Positions 1 to 9,394 of a stretch of 64,000 nt of DNA are shown in pieces. Below the pieces are notes generated by a model, which saw only the letters and a list, made by a program, of their open reading frames with translations, was not told the origin of the DNA and made no database searches. Location: positions 121,003 through 185,002 of the forward strand of contig NZ_JARGDO010000007.1 in NCBI RefSeq assembly GCF_029211185.1, in the 5' to 3' direction. Within the stretch, counting starts at the first letter, position 1, and every line of letters begins with the position of its first letter. A program made the position numbers and the translations under genes. This DNA comes from Tessaracoccus caeni (GTDB lineage Bacteria > Actinomycetota > Actinomycetes > Propionibacteriales > Propionibacteriaceae).

Positions 1-1
1 T

Positions 2-268
2 CGCATCCTCATCCAGCCGCTGGAGGCTGTTCAGACCACCGCATCGGGCCTGGTGATTCCCGATACCGCCAAGGAGAAGCCGCAGGAGGGCAAGGTCATC
101 GCCACCGGCCCCGGCCGTATCGACGACAAGGGCAACCGCATCCCGCTGGACGTCGCCGAGGGCGACGTCGTGATCTTCTCGAAGTACGGCGGCACCGAGG
201 TGAAGTACGACGGCAACGAGTACCTGCTGCTCAACGCCCGCGACATCCTCGCCGTCGTTTCCAAGTAA
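2..268 (+). CDS. groES: Co-chaperonin GroES, 5'-truncated by window edge
   Basis: The reading frame is open from base 2, so the N-terminus lies outside the window. The visible 88 residues start [22 protein letters not shown] and end in the stop at 266-268. They carry the mobile-loop region (ETTASGLV-like), the conserved GGTEVKYDG turn and the terminal ARDILAVV strand typical of the roughly 97-residue actinobacterial GroES. Only about 9-10 residues should be missing. GroES caps the GroEL cavity in the cytoplasm and drives ATP-dependent folding. groEL follows 15 bases downstream, so the two are cotranscribed. The upstream promoter and any CIRCE element cannot be seen. Confidence 0.97.
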   Translation, partial: RILIQPLEAVQTTASGLVIPDTAKEKPQEGKVIATGPGRIDDKGNRIPLDVAEGDVVIFSKYGGTEVKYDGNEYLLLNARDILAVVSK

Positions 269-1870
<1,602 letters not shown>

Positions 1871-1883
1871 TCCTCTTCACAAC

Positions 1884-1920
1884 AAAGGGGCGCTTCCGGT
1901 TTTTCCGGGGGCGCCCCTTT
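1884..1920 (+). terminator. Rho-independent terminator of groES-groEL
   Basis: A perfect 10-bp inverted repeat (aaaggggcgc, 1884-1893, paired with 1911-1920) flanks a 17-base loop and runs into T residues, 14 bases after the groEL stop. Confidence 0.88.
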
Positions 1921-1991
1921 TGCATGTGCGCCATGCAGGTATGCGTGAGGTGTCTGTGAGAGTTGCGGAGATCGTCTCGAAGGGCGCTGGC

Positions 1992-1997
1992 TAATAT
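1992..1997 (+). promoter_or_regulatory. -10 hexamer TAATAT, probable leaderless start
   Basis: TAATAT ends 6 bases before the GTG at 2004, so initiation 6-8 bases downstream would begin at or next to the start codon. No Shine-Dalgarno sequence precedes that GTG. This supports the GTG start over the internal ATG at 2040. Confidence 0.5.
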
Positions 1998-2003
1998 CGA
2001 GCG

Positions 2004-2807
2004 GTGACCTTTCTCCTTGTCGGGCGCCGGTGTTCTCGGATGCACAGAGCCAGCCTGGGTGCTGCGTTGGCTGCGGCGGCGCTCGCGGGGTGCACGGCGA
2101 CCGACATGCCGAGCCCGCAACCGTCCGGGTCACGGTCGATGGTGACGGGCCCCTCGACGGTCGCGCCCACGCCATCGCTGTTGCCGACGCCGTCCCCGTT
2201 GCCTAGCCCGTCCACCACCGAAGCTGCTGCTGGGGTGGTGCGGGTCGCGGAACTGGTCGATCCGGCATGGATCGCGGAGATGGCGGCGCGCGTCGACGTC
2301 CCCGAGAGAGCGATGGCGGCGTACGCGGGGGCTTCGGTCGCCGTCGCCGAGGACTTCCCCGACTGCAACCTGGCCTGGAACACGCTGGCTGCGATCGGCT
2401 TCGTCGAGACGCTGCACGGCAGCTGGAACGGCGCCTCTCTTGCGGACGACGGGCTTGTCTCGCCGCCGATCCTCGGCATCCCGCTCGACGGCAACGGCAC
2501 CATCGCCGTCCGGGACACCGACGATGGCCTCCTCGACGGCGACACCACGTGGGATCGCGCCGTCGGCCCCATGCAGTTCATCCCGTCCACCTGGGAGATC
2601 TACGGACGCGACGGCAACGGAGACGGCACCGTCGATCCCCACCAGATCGATGACGCCGCCTACTCGGCGGCCGTGTATCTCTGCGACGTCGGCGGGGATC
2701 TCGACGACCGCGAGCGATGGATCGCCGCCGTCAACGCCTACAACCCGTCGGTGGCTTACAACAACAAGGTGGTGGAGGTCGCCAATCGCTACGCCGAGGC
2801 GGGCTGA
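2004..2807 (+). CDS. Lytic murein transglycosylase (SLT_2/MltB-like) lipoprotein
   Basis: The protein is predicted to cleave the beta-1,4 MurNAc-GlcNAc bond of peptidoglycan on the outer face of the membrane. An Arg-containing n-region is followed by a hydrophobic stretch and a lipobox LAGC with Cys30. A Pro/Thr/Ser-rich linker follows to about residue 70. The catalytic domain contains GFVETLHG with the likely catalytic Glu, then RAVGPMQFIPSTW and a terminal NAYNPSVAYNNKV segment, all hallmarks of the SLT_2/MltB family in Actinobacteria. A GNGDGTVDPHQIDDAA loop resembles a calcium-binding motif. The start is taken as GTG 2004 because of the adjacent -10 box; ATG 2040 would also leave a usable signal peptide. 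Confidence 0.88.
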   Translation: MTFLLVGRRCSRMHRASLGAALAAAALAGCTATDMPSPQPSGSRSMVTGPSTVAPTPSLLPTPSPLPSPSTTEAAAGVVRVAELVDPAWIAEMAARVDVPERAMAAYAGASVAVAEDFPDCNLAWNTLAAIGFVETLHGSWNGASLADDGLVSPPILGIPLDGNGTIAVRDTDDGLLDGDTTWDRAVGPMQFIPSTWEIYGRDGNGDGTVDPHQIDDAAYSAAVYLCDVGGDLDDRERWIAAVNAYNPSVAYNNKVVEVANRYAEAG

Positions 2808-2906
2808 CGTCCTCCGAAGACCGGTCTGACAACGGAGGTCGTAGTAGAATAGGCATTCACTCCAGACGCCATAAAGCAATGACGTCGTAGGTTGTCAGGA
2901 GGAGAA

Positions 2907-3794
2907 ATGAACAACGCACAGTTGGAGCGGATGGGAAGCGCCAAGGGATTCATCGCGGCCTTGGACCAGAGCGGCGGAAGCACACCTGGGGCCCTCCGGA
3001 AGTACGGGATCGAAGAAGATCGCTACACCTCGCAGGAAGAGATGTTCGATCTGGTGCACGGCATGCGGGAGCGCATCGTCACCAGCCCGTCGTTCACGGG
3101 GGAGCACATTCTGGGTGCCATCCTGTTCGAGATGACGATGGACCGCACGTTCGCCGACATGCCGGCCGCCGACTACCTCTGGGAGAAGAAGGGCATCCTG
3201 CCCATCCTGAAGGTGGACAAGGGGTTGCTGCGGGAGGCCGACGGCGTTCAGCTGATGAAGCCCATCGACGATCTCGACGAGCTGCTGGAGCGCGCGAAGA
3301 AGGCCCACATCTTCGGTACCAAGATGCGCTCGCTGATCCTCGAGGCGGCGCCGGCGGGCATCGTCGCCAACGTCGCTCAGCAGTTCGACATCGGCAAGAA
3401 GATCGCCGCAGCGGGCCTGGTGCCGATCCTCGAGCCCGAGATCAACATCCGCTCCACCACCAAGGCTGAGTCGGAGAGGATCCTGCTCGACGAGATCATG
3501 GCTCACCTCGACAACGACGAGTTCGCGTCTCCGATCATGTTCAAGCTCACGCCACCGTCGGTGGACGACTTCTACCGTCCGGTGATCGAACACCCCAAGG
3601 TGCTGCGCGTCGTCGCCCTCTCCGGTGGGTACAGCCGCGACGAAGCCAACGAGATCCTGGCCCGCAATCACGGCCTGATCGCCAGCTTCTCCCGCGCCCT
3701 CACCGAAGGACTGACGGAGTCGATGAACGCGGAGGAGTTCGACGCCCTGCTGGCTCAGTCGATCCGCTCGATCTACGACGCCTCGATCACCTGA
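2907..3794 (+). CDS. fda: Class I fructose-1,6-bisphosphate aldolase
   Basis: This enzyme interconverts fructose-1,6-bisphosphate with dihydroxyacetone phosphate and glyceraldehyde-3-phosphate by Schiff-base chemistry. It has 295 residues, matching the bacterial class I type of Staphylococcus. It shows ALDQSGGSTP near the N-terminus, ILKVDKGL at 100-107, Lys213 in PIMFKLTPPS as the probable Schiff-base lysine, and the phosphate-binding SGGYSRDEAN near 239. The ATG at 2907 is chosen because an AGGAGGAG Shine-Dalgarno sequence lies just upstream; the in-frame TTG at 2892 has none. The 3' end overlaps the convergent response-regulator gene by 8 bases. Confidence 0.93.
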   Translation: MNNAQLERMGSAKGFIAALDQSGGSTPGALRKYGIEEDRYTSQEEMFDLVHGMRERIVTSPSFTGEHILGAILFEMTMDRTFADMPAADYLWEKKGILPILKVDKGLLREADGVQLMKPIDDLDELLERAKKAHIFGTKMRSLILEAAPAGIVANVAQQFDIGKKIAAAGLVPILEPEINIRSTTKAESERILLDEIMAHLDNDEFASPIMFKLTPPSVDDFYRPVIEHPKVLRVVALSGGYSRDEANEILARNHGLIASFSRALTEGLTESMNAEEFDALLAQSIRSIYDASIT

Positions 3795-4455
3795 TCCGTG
3801 GCTCCTGGATGCCAGCGGGTTCCTGTAACCAGGTCAGGGCGGCGAGAACCCGCTGGTTGTCGTCAGGATCCGCCTCTAAACCCAGCTTGGTGAAGATCGA
3901 TCGGAGGTGCGCGTCGACGGTGCGGCGCGAGATGACGAGCGCGGCGGCGATGCCCGCGTTGCTGCGTCCCTGCGCGACCAGCTGCAGCACCTCGTGTTCG
4001 CGTTCGGTCAGGGCCGTCAGCCGGGCGGCGCTGCGCGCGAGATAGCCGTCGACCACCTGCGGATCGACGACGGTGTCCCCGGCCGCCACCGCGGCCAGCT
4101 GTTCGAGAAACACGCGTGTGTCCAGCACTCGATCTTTCAGCAGGTAGCCGAACGCTGCGCAGTTCCCATCGGTGACGGTGCCCATCAGCGCGGGCTCGAC
4201 GGCCTGGGAGAGGATCACGACGGGCAGCGTCGGCCAGGCGCGTCGGAGGCTCAGTGCCGCGACCGCCCCCTCGTCGGTGTAGGTGGGCGGCATCCGGATG
4301 TCGGCGACCACCAGGTCCGGGTGGTGCAGGTTCACGGCCTCGATCAGCGAACGGGCATCGCCCACCTGGGCGATGACGGCGTGCCCGGCGCTCTCCAGCA
4401 GCCTCGCCATGCCGTCGCGCAGCAGCACTTGGTCCTCGGCGATCACGATCCGCAT
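3787..4455 (-). CDS. NarL/LuxR-type response regulator
   Basis: This 222-residue protein has an N-terminal receiver domain with phospho-acceptor Asp52 in LVVADIRMPP, acidic residues at the start (IAEDQ) and a lysine in FGYLLKDR. Its C-terminal LuxR-type HTH carries LTEREHEVLQLVAQGRSN and RTVDAHLRSIFTKL. After the phospho-site it has PPTYTDEG, typical of the DesR/LiaR-like actinobacterial subgroup. It is the partner of the kinase upstream, whose stop overlaps this start by 13 bases, so the pair is translationally coupled. The gene converges on the aldolase gene and overlaps it by 8 bases. Likely targets, by position only, are its own operon and the divergent small membrane protein at 6128. Confidence 0.92.
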   Translation of the reverse strand: MRIVIAEDQVLLRDGMARLLESAGHAVIAQVGDARSLIEAVNLHHPDLVVADIRMPPTYTDEGAVAALSLRRAWPTLPVVILSQAVEPALMGTVTDGNCAAFGYLLKDRVLDTRVFLEQLAAVAAGDTVVDPQVVDGYLARSAARLTALTEREHEVLQLVAQGRSNAGIAAALVISRRTVDAHLRSIFTKLGLEADPDDNQRVLAALTWLQEPAGIQEPRIR

Positions 4456-5999
4456 GGCAGCGTCGCCTCCACAACCGTGCCGTGAGGAGCCGCCTCGCGG
4501 ACAACCAGCAACCCTCCCGACGCCGACACCCGCTCGGCGATGCCCCTGAGCCCCGAGCCGAGCAAGGGATCGGCGCCGCCCACGCCGTCGTCGGTCACCG
4601 TGATGTGCACCGTGGCGCCTCGATCCTCCACGGCGATCCCGATGCGATCGGCCCTTGCGTGCTTCATCGCGTTGGCGAGCGCCTCGCTCGCCACGAAATA
4701 GGCGGTGGCCTCCACCTCGGGGGCGTAGCGGCGGGAGGTGAGCCGCAGATCGGTCACCGAGGAGAGCGGGCGGACGAGATGGCTGAGCGCCGGAGCCAGC
4801 CCGCCCTCCGAGAGGATCGACGGCACCCTCCCGTCGCTCAGCGAGCGCACCTCGTCGACGGCGTCTCGCAGAGCCTCGACGGTGTCCTCGATCAGCAGCC
4901 GCGCACTGGGATCGTCGAGGGTGGCGCCGGAGAGCTGCAGGTTGAGCGTGATGCCGAGCAGTCGTCCCTGCAGGCCGTCGTGGAGGTCGCGGGTGAGACG
5001 CTGCCGTTCCGCCGCGATCGCCTCCGCGGTGCGCACGGCCAGTTCGACGGTGAACTCGGGCGGCGGATCGATCAACCGGGCGGCCCACGAATGCAGCCTC
5101 ACGGCGGCGAAGCCGAGGAGTGCCGTTGCCAGGACGCCGGCCAGCAGGGCGAGGGGCGCGGGCCCGCCCACGGCGGTGACGCCCAGCCCCACGCCGAGGG
5201 CGATGATCAGGGTGGCCGCGGCCAAGGTCGCCGCCAGCAGGCCGAGGATCGTCGGGGTACGCAACACCCAGGTGGAGCGTGGGGTGCAGGCGCCCCAGGT
5301 CAGCACCGCGGTGCTCATGGTGCAGGCGGAGAAGCCGAGCATCAGCGCCGTCACCTCGGAGCCGCCGAGTCCCAGCACCGCGTGCGCGGCGCCGAGGGCC
5401 CAACAGAACGCGATGATCACCACGGGCAGGACGGAGGCGAGTCCGCAGACGATCGCGCGACGCCGTGCCTCACCCGCCGTGCCGCGCACGAGCGGCCAGG
5501 TCGCCGTCATGGGCAGCGCGAACGAGCCCAGCCAGGTGAGCGAGCCGATCGGTGCAAGGCCCGGGATGCCCGCCGCATTGATGATCGTGCTGACCAGCAC
5601 CAGGCTCAGCAGCGCCAACACCCAGAGTCGTCGGGATCGTCCGGTGACGGCCGCGGACGCCAGGATCGGCAGCAGGCTCACCATGGTCAGCGGAAGGACG
5701 TGGCCCGTGATCGCGAGTATCGCGACGATCTGGCTGCCGCGTTCGGTCGCGGCCGCCGCCATCAGGGTGGGATAGGCCAGCGCCGTCGAGCCCAGCACCA
5801 GCATCGCGACGCGGACCGGCAGTGACTCCATCCGAGACCAGCCGGCGACCAGCAGGATGCCCGCCCCGACGGCAGCCATGAGGGCGAGCACCGATGTCCC
5901 CAGCACGAACCCGGTGGGGTTGTCCGCCGGCCAGGGCAGCGCGATGCCCCAGGCGGCGGCGATCAGGCCCAGGCCGGCCACCACCGCGGTGCCCACCAT
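4443..5999 (-). CDS. Sensor histidine kinase (HisKA_3/NarX-like)
   Basis: This is a membrane sensor kinase of about 518 residues. The first 330 residues contain roughly ten hydrophobic segments and no recognisable extracellular domain. The dimerisation/phospho-acceptor segment RQRLTRDLHDGLQGRL follows with His340, and then an HATPase_c domain with the N-box ALANAMKHA and the DDGVGG and SGLRGIAERV nucleotide motifs. The ATG at 5999 is preferred because AGGAG lies 7 bases upstream; the in-frame ATG at 6020 lacks a well-placed ribosome site. It phosphorylates the regulator encoded by the overlapping downstream gene. The signal is unknown; a multi-pass sensor without an outer domain often senses membrane state. 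Confidence 0.9.
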   Translation of the reverse strand: MVGTAVVAGLGLIAAAWGIALPWPADNPTGFVLGTSVLALMAAVGAGILLVAGWSRMESLPVRVAMLVLGSTALAYPTLMAAAATERGSQIVAILAITGHVLPLTMVSLLPILASAAVTGRSRRLWVLALLSLVLVSTIINAAGIPGLAPIGSLTWLGSFALPMTATWPLVRGTAGEARRRAIVCGLASVLPVVIIAFCWALGAAHAVLGLGGSEVTALMLGFSACTMSTAVLTWGACTPRSTWVLRTPTILGLLAATLAAATLIIALGVGLGVTAVGGPAPLALLAGVLATALLGFAAVRLHSWAARLIDPPPEFTVELAVRTAEAIAAERQRLTRDLHDGLQGRLLGITLNLQLSGATLDDPSARLLIEDTVEALRDAVDEVRSLSDGRVPSILSEGGLAPALSHLVRPLSSVTDLRLTSRRYAPEVEATAYFVASEALANAMKHARADRIGIAVEDRGATVHITVTDDGVGGADPLLGSGLRGIAERVSASGGLLVVREAAPHGTVVEATLPCGS

Positions 6000-6057
6000 C
6001 CACGGACTCCTGCCTTTCATGACCCCATCGTCGTCCTCGGGGCGGGTCAGGGAAATA

Positions 6058-6069
6058 GGCAATCTTGCC
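6058..6069. promoter_or_regulatory. Short palindrome in divergent promoter region
   Basis: The 12-base palindrome ggcaatcttgcc (5-2-5) lies between the kinase gene (leftward) and the small membrane protein gene (rightward). It is a candidate site for the NarL-type regulator, by position only. Confidence 0.3.
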
Positions 6070-6127
6070 GATGTTTGGCCGAACGGCTCAGACGTAGCGT
6101 CGGGCCATCATCGAGAGAGGAACGAAC

Positions 6128-6604
6128 ATGACCTCGACAACCACTTTTCGTGCCGGGGCCCAGGGGGAGGGCGGAAGCCTCGTCGGAGCGAAGGGCATCG
6201 CCGGATTGGTCGTGCTGCTTCTGGTGTCCGTGGCCTTGCCCTTCATCTTCCTGCCCATGGAAGCGAGCTGGGGGCATCTGGCCTTCCATCTGATCGGCAT
6301 CGTTGTCTGCACCCTCGCGGTGATGCTGCTGCGAGGCCTACGCCGCGCGAGCGCGAGCAAGGTCGTGCGCGTGCTCACCTGGGTGGCCACCGTCGCCTAC
6401 GTCGGCTGGACGATCGGGCACGTGGGCGAGCTGGGCGTCGTCGTCACCCATGGCGGCGCGCACGCCGATCAGCACGTCTTCGAGCACCCGGTGCACACCT
6501 TCTTCGCCACCATCTCCATCCCGTCGTGGATGGCGGCGATGGCCATGATGCTGGTGCTGCTGGTGGCTGTCATCGTGCACGTCGTTCGCCGGCCTCGGAC
6601 CTGA
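6128..6604 (+). CDS. Small four-helix membrane protein of unknown function
   Basis: I do not recognise a family. The 158-residue product has an N-terminal cytosolic segment and about four hydrophobic helices (near residues 22-42, 48-67, 78-95 and 130-152). The loop between helices 3 and 4 is His-rich (GHVGELGVVVTHGGAHADQHVFEHPVH), suggesting metal or heme contact, but this is inference. The start is well supported by GAGAGGAACGAAC directly before the ATG. It is transcribed away from the two-component system whose kinase gene begins 128 bases upstream, making it a likely target of that system. A strong palindromic terminator follows. Confidence 0.7.
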   Translation: MTSTTTFRAGAQGEGGSLVGAKGIAGLVVLLLVSVALPFIFLPMEASWGHLAFHLIGIVVCTLAVMLLRGLRRASASKVVRVLTWVATVAYVGWTIGHVGELGVVVTHGGAHADQHVFEHPVHTFFATISIPSWMAAMAMMLVLLVAVIVHVVRRPRT

Positions 6605-6612
6605 AAAGCCAG

Positions 6613-6644
6613 ACGGGCCCGGCTTCGATCGAAGCCGGGCCCGT
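6613..6644. terminator. Bidirectional terminator, 32-bp perfect palindrome
   Basis: acgggcccggcttcga (6613-6628) is followed directly by its exact reverse complement (6629-6644). A-rich bases precede it and T-rich bases follow. It separates the convergent membrane-protein and ilvE genes and can serve both. Confidence 0.85.
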
Positions 6645-6655
6645 TTCCAGGGTGA

Positions 6656-7738
6656 TCAGAGGATCTGGGTCATCCAGCCGTGAGTGTCGGGGCGCAGGCC
6701 GTACTGGATCTCGGTGAGGGCCCGGCGCAGCTCGAGGGTGCGGGGGCCGGGCTCGCGACTGCCCACCGCGTGGATGCCGTCGGGATCCTTGAAGCTGGCG
6801 ACGGGGGTGATCACCGCGGCGGTGCCGCAGGCGAACACCTCGGTGACGCGGCCGGCGTCGATGTCGGCGAACAGGTCGTCGCGCGCGATCCGCGTCTCCT
6901 CCACCTTCAGACCGGCGTCGGAGGCCAGCTGCAGGATGGCGCCCCGGGTGACGCCCTTCAGGATGGTCTCGGTGAGTGCCGGGGTGATCAGGCGGCCGTC
7001 GGCGGTGATCGCGAACAGGTTCATGCCGCCCAGCTCTTCGACGTAGCGGCGCTCCACGGCGTCGACGAAGCCCACCTGGCTGCAGCCGTTCGCCTCGGCC
7101 TCGATCTGGGCCACCATCGATGAGGCGTAGTTGCCGCCGCACTTGGCGAAGCCGGTGCCGCCGGGGGCGGCGCGGGTGTAGTCGCGGGTGAACCAGATGT
7201 CGACGGGCTGCACGCCGCCGCCGGCGAAGTAGGCGCCCGACGGGGAGGCGATCACCGCGTAGGTCACCGTCGTGGACGGCTTGACCGCCAGGTAGGGGGA
7301 GCGGGCGAAGATGAAGGGCCGGATGTAGAGGCTCTGCTCGTCGCCGGTGGGCACCCAGTCGTGGTCGACGCGCACCAGCTCGTCGATGCTGGCCAGGAAG
7401 TCCTCCTCGCTCAGTTCCGGCAGGCCCAGACGGCGACAGGAACGAGCGAAGCGCGCGGCGTTCACATCTGCGCGGAACCGCCACACCGAGCCGTCGGCGC
7501 GGGCGTAGGCCTTCAGGCCCTCGAAGGCCTCCTGCGCGTAGTGCAGCACGGCCGAGGCCGGATCGAGGGTGAAAGGACCGTAGGGCACCACGCGGTGGTC
7601 GTGCCAGCCCTTGTCGGCCGTCCAGTCGATCAGCGTCATATGGTCGCTGAAGTTGGAGCCGAAGCCCGGGTTGGCCAGGATCGCCGCGCGCTCCTCCGCG
7701 CTGCGGCCGGTGGTCTTCTCGATGGCGAAAGTAGTCAT
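6656..7738 (-). CDS. ilvE: Branched-chain amino acid aminotransferase
   Basis: This 360-residue class IV PLP enzyme transfers amino groups between glutamate and the keto acids of leucine, isoleucine and valine. Visible signatures are HYAQEAFEGLKAY (67-79), the PLP-lysine region GGTGFAKCGGNYASS with Lys199, the EELGGMNLFA-type strand and the ACGTAAVITPV phosphate-cup segment. The length is right for the bacterial BCAT family. No obvious Shine-Dalgarno sequence precedes the ATG. The upstream region holds two nested inverted repeats; no T-box signature was found there. The gene is monocistronic and ends at a shared palindromic terminator. Confidence 0.95.
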   Translation of the reverse strand: MTTFAIEKTTGRSAEERAAILANPGFGSNFSDHMTLIDWTADKGWHDHRVVPYGPFTLDPASAVLHYAQEAFEGLKAYARADGSVWRFRADVNAARFARSCRRLGLPELSEEDFLASIDELVRVDHDWVPTGDEQSLYIRPFIFARSPYLAVKPSTTVTYAVIASPSGAYFAGGGVQPVDIWFTRDYTRAAPGGTGFAKCGGNYASSMVAQIEAEANGCSQVGFVDAVERRYVEELGGMNLFAITADGRLITPALTETILKGVTRGAILQLASDAGLKVEETRIARDDLFADIDAGRVTEVFACGTAAVITPVASFKDPDGIHAVGSREPGPRTLELRRALTEIQYGLRPDTHGWMTQIL

Positions 7739-7783
7739 GTCAGTTGTCGATTCAGTCTCGATCGGTTACTGGTTGCCCGCCGC

Positions 7784-7860
7784 CCGTGCACAAAGCTGCG
7801 TGTACGTCCCGGCCTCCCGTATATAGCGAGGCCTTCGCGTCTGCGCAGATTTGTGCACGG
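7784..7860. repeat. Nested inverted repeat A upstream of ilvE
   Basis: The outer arms are 17 bp (7784-7800 against 7844-7860) with one mismatch. An inner perfect 6-bp stem (ggcctc 7811-7816, gaggcc 7828-7833) sits inside. Read on the minus strand it would lie in or just before the ilvE leader. Function unknown; an attenuator, an operator pair or a miniature element are all possible. Confidence 0.6.
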
Positions 7861-7930
7861 AACGAGCGGATAGGGGGTGGGTTGCGGGTGAAAGAGGGGA
7901 CGGGGGAGAGCGGTGGGATCGGTGGAGCGG

Positions 7931-8001
7931 GATTTATAGCTGGCTGTACCCGTCGCACTGTGCAATACGTACAGTGCGCGGTGTAGAGCCAGCTATAAAT
8001 C
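7931..8001. repeat. Nested inverted repeat B after the SDR gene
   Basis: Perfect 15-bp outer arms (gatttatagctggct 7931-7945, with its complement at 7987-8001) enclose a perfect 8-bp inner stem (cgcactgt 7954-7961, acagtgcg 7971-7978). It begins 5 bases beyond the SDR stop, so it could terminate that gene. The A+T-rich outer arms and nested form are unlike the GC-rich terminators elsewhere in the window. Confidence 0.65.
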
Positions 8002-8006
8002 TGGGA

Positions 8007-8780
8007 TCAGGCATAACGGCCCATGCCGCCGGCCACGTCGATGGCGGCGCCGGTGATGTAGCCGGCGCGGTCGCTGGCCAGGAAGGCCACCACGCCGGCC
8101 ACCTCGTCGGGTTCGCCGAAGCGACCCAGCGGGATCTCGTCGGCCGCCATGTCGGTGAAGAACTCGTCAGCCGTCTTCTCGGGTGCTCGCTTGGCGTGGA
8201 TGTTGGCCCACTGCGGGGTCTTGACGCACCCGATGTTGACCGCGTTCACCAGGATGCCGTCGGCGGCGAGCTCCTGGGCCAGCGCCTTGGTGAGGTTCTG
8301 GCCTGCCGCGCGGTTCACCGTCGTGGAGAGGAAGCGGTAGTCGGGCATCCGCGAGTACACCGAGCCGATGTTGATCACCCGCGCCGCGCTCGACTGCTTC
8401 AAGAACGGCACCGCCGCCTTCACGCCCCGGAACCAGCTGAGCACCTTGACAGAGAAATCGGCCACCAGCGACTCGTCGGCCAGGGCCTCGAAGGTGCCGG
8501 GGTGCGCGCCGCCGGCGTTGTTGACCAGGATGTCCAGTCCGCCCATGTCGCCAGCCGCCCACTCGACGAAGCCCGCCAGCTGGTCGGCCTCGCGCACATC
8601 GACGGCCTGGCCGCCCGCCTGCGCGCCCAGCGCCTCGACGGCCTCCGCCACCTCGTCGGCGCTCCGCGAACAGATGCGCACCACGGCGCCCTCGCGCACG
8701 AGTTCCTCAGCGATCGCGCGACCCAGCCCCTTGGTGCCTCCCGTGACGATGGCCTTGCGGCCCTTCAAACCCAGATCCAT
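8007..8780 (-). CDS. SDR-family protein lacking the canonical Tyr-Lys pair
   Basis: This 257-residue Rossmann protein has the cofactor motif TGGTKGLG (13-20), NNAG (87-90) and the C-terminal PLGRFGEPDEVAGVVAFLASDRAGYITG block of classical short-chain dehydrogenases. The active-site Ser is present (Ser140 in NIGSVYS). At the expected YxxxK the sequence reads TTVNR: Thr153 replaces Tyr and Arg157 replaces Lys. It may therefore be catalytically altered or inactive. The gene is 15 bases downstream of the AhpD-like gene in the same direction, so the two form an operon. Substrate unknown. Confidence 0.85.
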   Translation of the reverse strand: MDLGLKGRKAIVTGGTKGLGRAIAEELVREGAVVRICSRSADEVAEAVEALGAQAGGQAVDVREADQLAGFVEWAAGDMGGLDILVNNAGGAHPGTFEALADESLVADFSVKVLSWFRGVKAAVPFLKQSSAARVINIGSVYSRMPDYRFLSTTVNRAAGQNLTKALAQELAADGILVNAVNIGCVKTPQWANIHAKRAPEKTADEFFTDMAADEIPLGRFGEPDEVAGVVAFLASDRAGYITGAAIDVAGGMGRYA

Positions 8781-8795
8781 CTCGTCAACTCCTAC

Positions 8796-9203
8796 TCACT
8801 GGAAGGCCTCGTCGACGGGCACCTGCAGCCCGACCGCCATCCGGTTGGTTTTGCTTGCCGCGCCGACGATGGCGTGCAGCTCGGCGATCTGCTCGTCGCT
8901 AGCGCCCTTCGCTCGCGCCGCCGCTGTGTGCGAGCGCACGCAGTAGGTGCAGCCGTTCACCGTCGATACCGCCACGTAGATCAATTCCTTGACCAATGGG
9001 TCGAGGGACGTACCCGGCCCCATCAGTTCCTTCAGCTCTGCCCAGGTGCGCTCCAGGTTTGCCGGGTCGTTGGCGAGAACCCGCCAGAAGTTGTTGACGA
9101 AGTCGGTGTTGCGCGTCGCCCGGATGTCGTCGAAGACGGCTTGTGCACGCGGGCTCAACTCCTCGTCGGTCAGCACCGGCAGCATCGGGGTGAACTGGTC
9201 CAT
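8796..9203 (-). CDS. Carboxymuconolactone decarboxylase/AhpD-like protein
   Basis: This protein of about 135 residues has the CMD-family core: NFWRVLANDPANLERTWAELK, then ELIYVAVSTVNGCTYCVRSH with the redox pair Cys85/Cys88 and His92, as in AhpD-like peroxidase reductants. ATG 9203 is preferred because GAGGAACACG precedes it; upstream in-frame starts lack such a site. It is the first gene of a two-gene unit with the SDR protein. An IdeR/DtxR-type box lies about 100 bases upstream, nearer the divergent gene. A thiol-disulfide or decarboxylase role is plausible; the substrate is not evident. Confidence 0.85.
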   Translation of the reverse strand: MDQFTPMLPVLTDEELSPRAQAVFDDIRATRNTDFVNNFWRVLANDPANLERTWAELKELMGPGTSLDPLVKELIYVAVSTVNGCTYCVRSHTAAARAKGASDEQIAELHAIVGAASKTNRMAVGLQVPVDEAFQ

Positions 9204-9300
9204 GAATCGTGTTCCTCCGCGTCGTCTCAGAACGACTCTAACCCTAGACAACGTGGGGAGGGGTCCACTATCCGACCCTGAAGTTTGACGGAGGCGCGCC

Positions 9301-9319
9301 GTAGGTTAGCCTTACCCCT
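9301..9319. promoter_or_regulatory. IdeR/DtxR-like iron box
   Basis: gtaggttagccttacccct matches the 19-bp DtxR/IdeR consensus (TTAGGTTAGSCTAACCTAA) at 14 positions, including the conserved centre AGGTTAGCCT. It lies 76 bases before the start of the unknown gene at 9395 and 98 bases before the divergent AhpD-like gene. Confidence 0.65.
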
Positions 9320-9394
9320 GTTGGAAATAGCGCAAGGCTTCTGTAGCGAAAATAGAGAAACGGGCGCGACCGACAGAACGAGAGGATGCACGGC

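Noticed and set aside
7739..7930. T-box or leader-peptide attenuator upstream of ilvE
   Set aside because: No T-box antiterminator consensus and no small frame with runs of Leu, Ile or Val codons were found.
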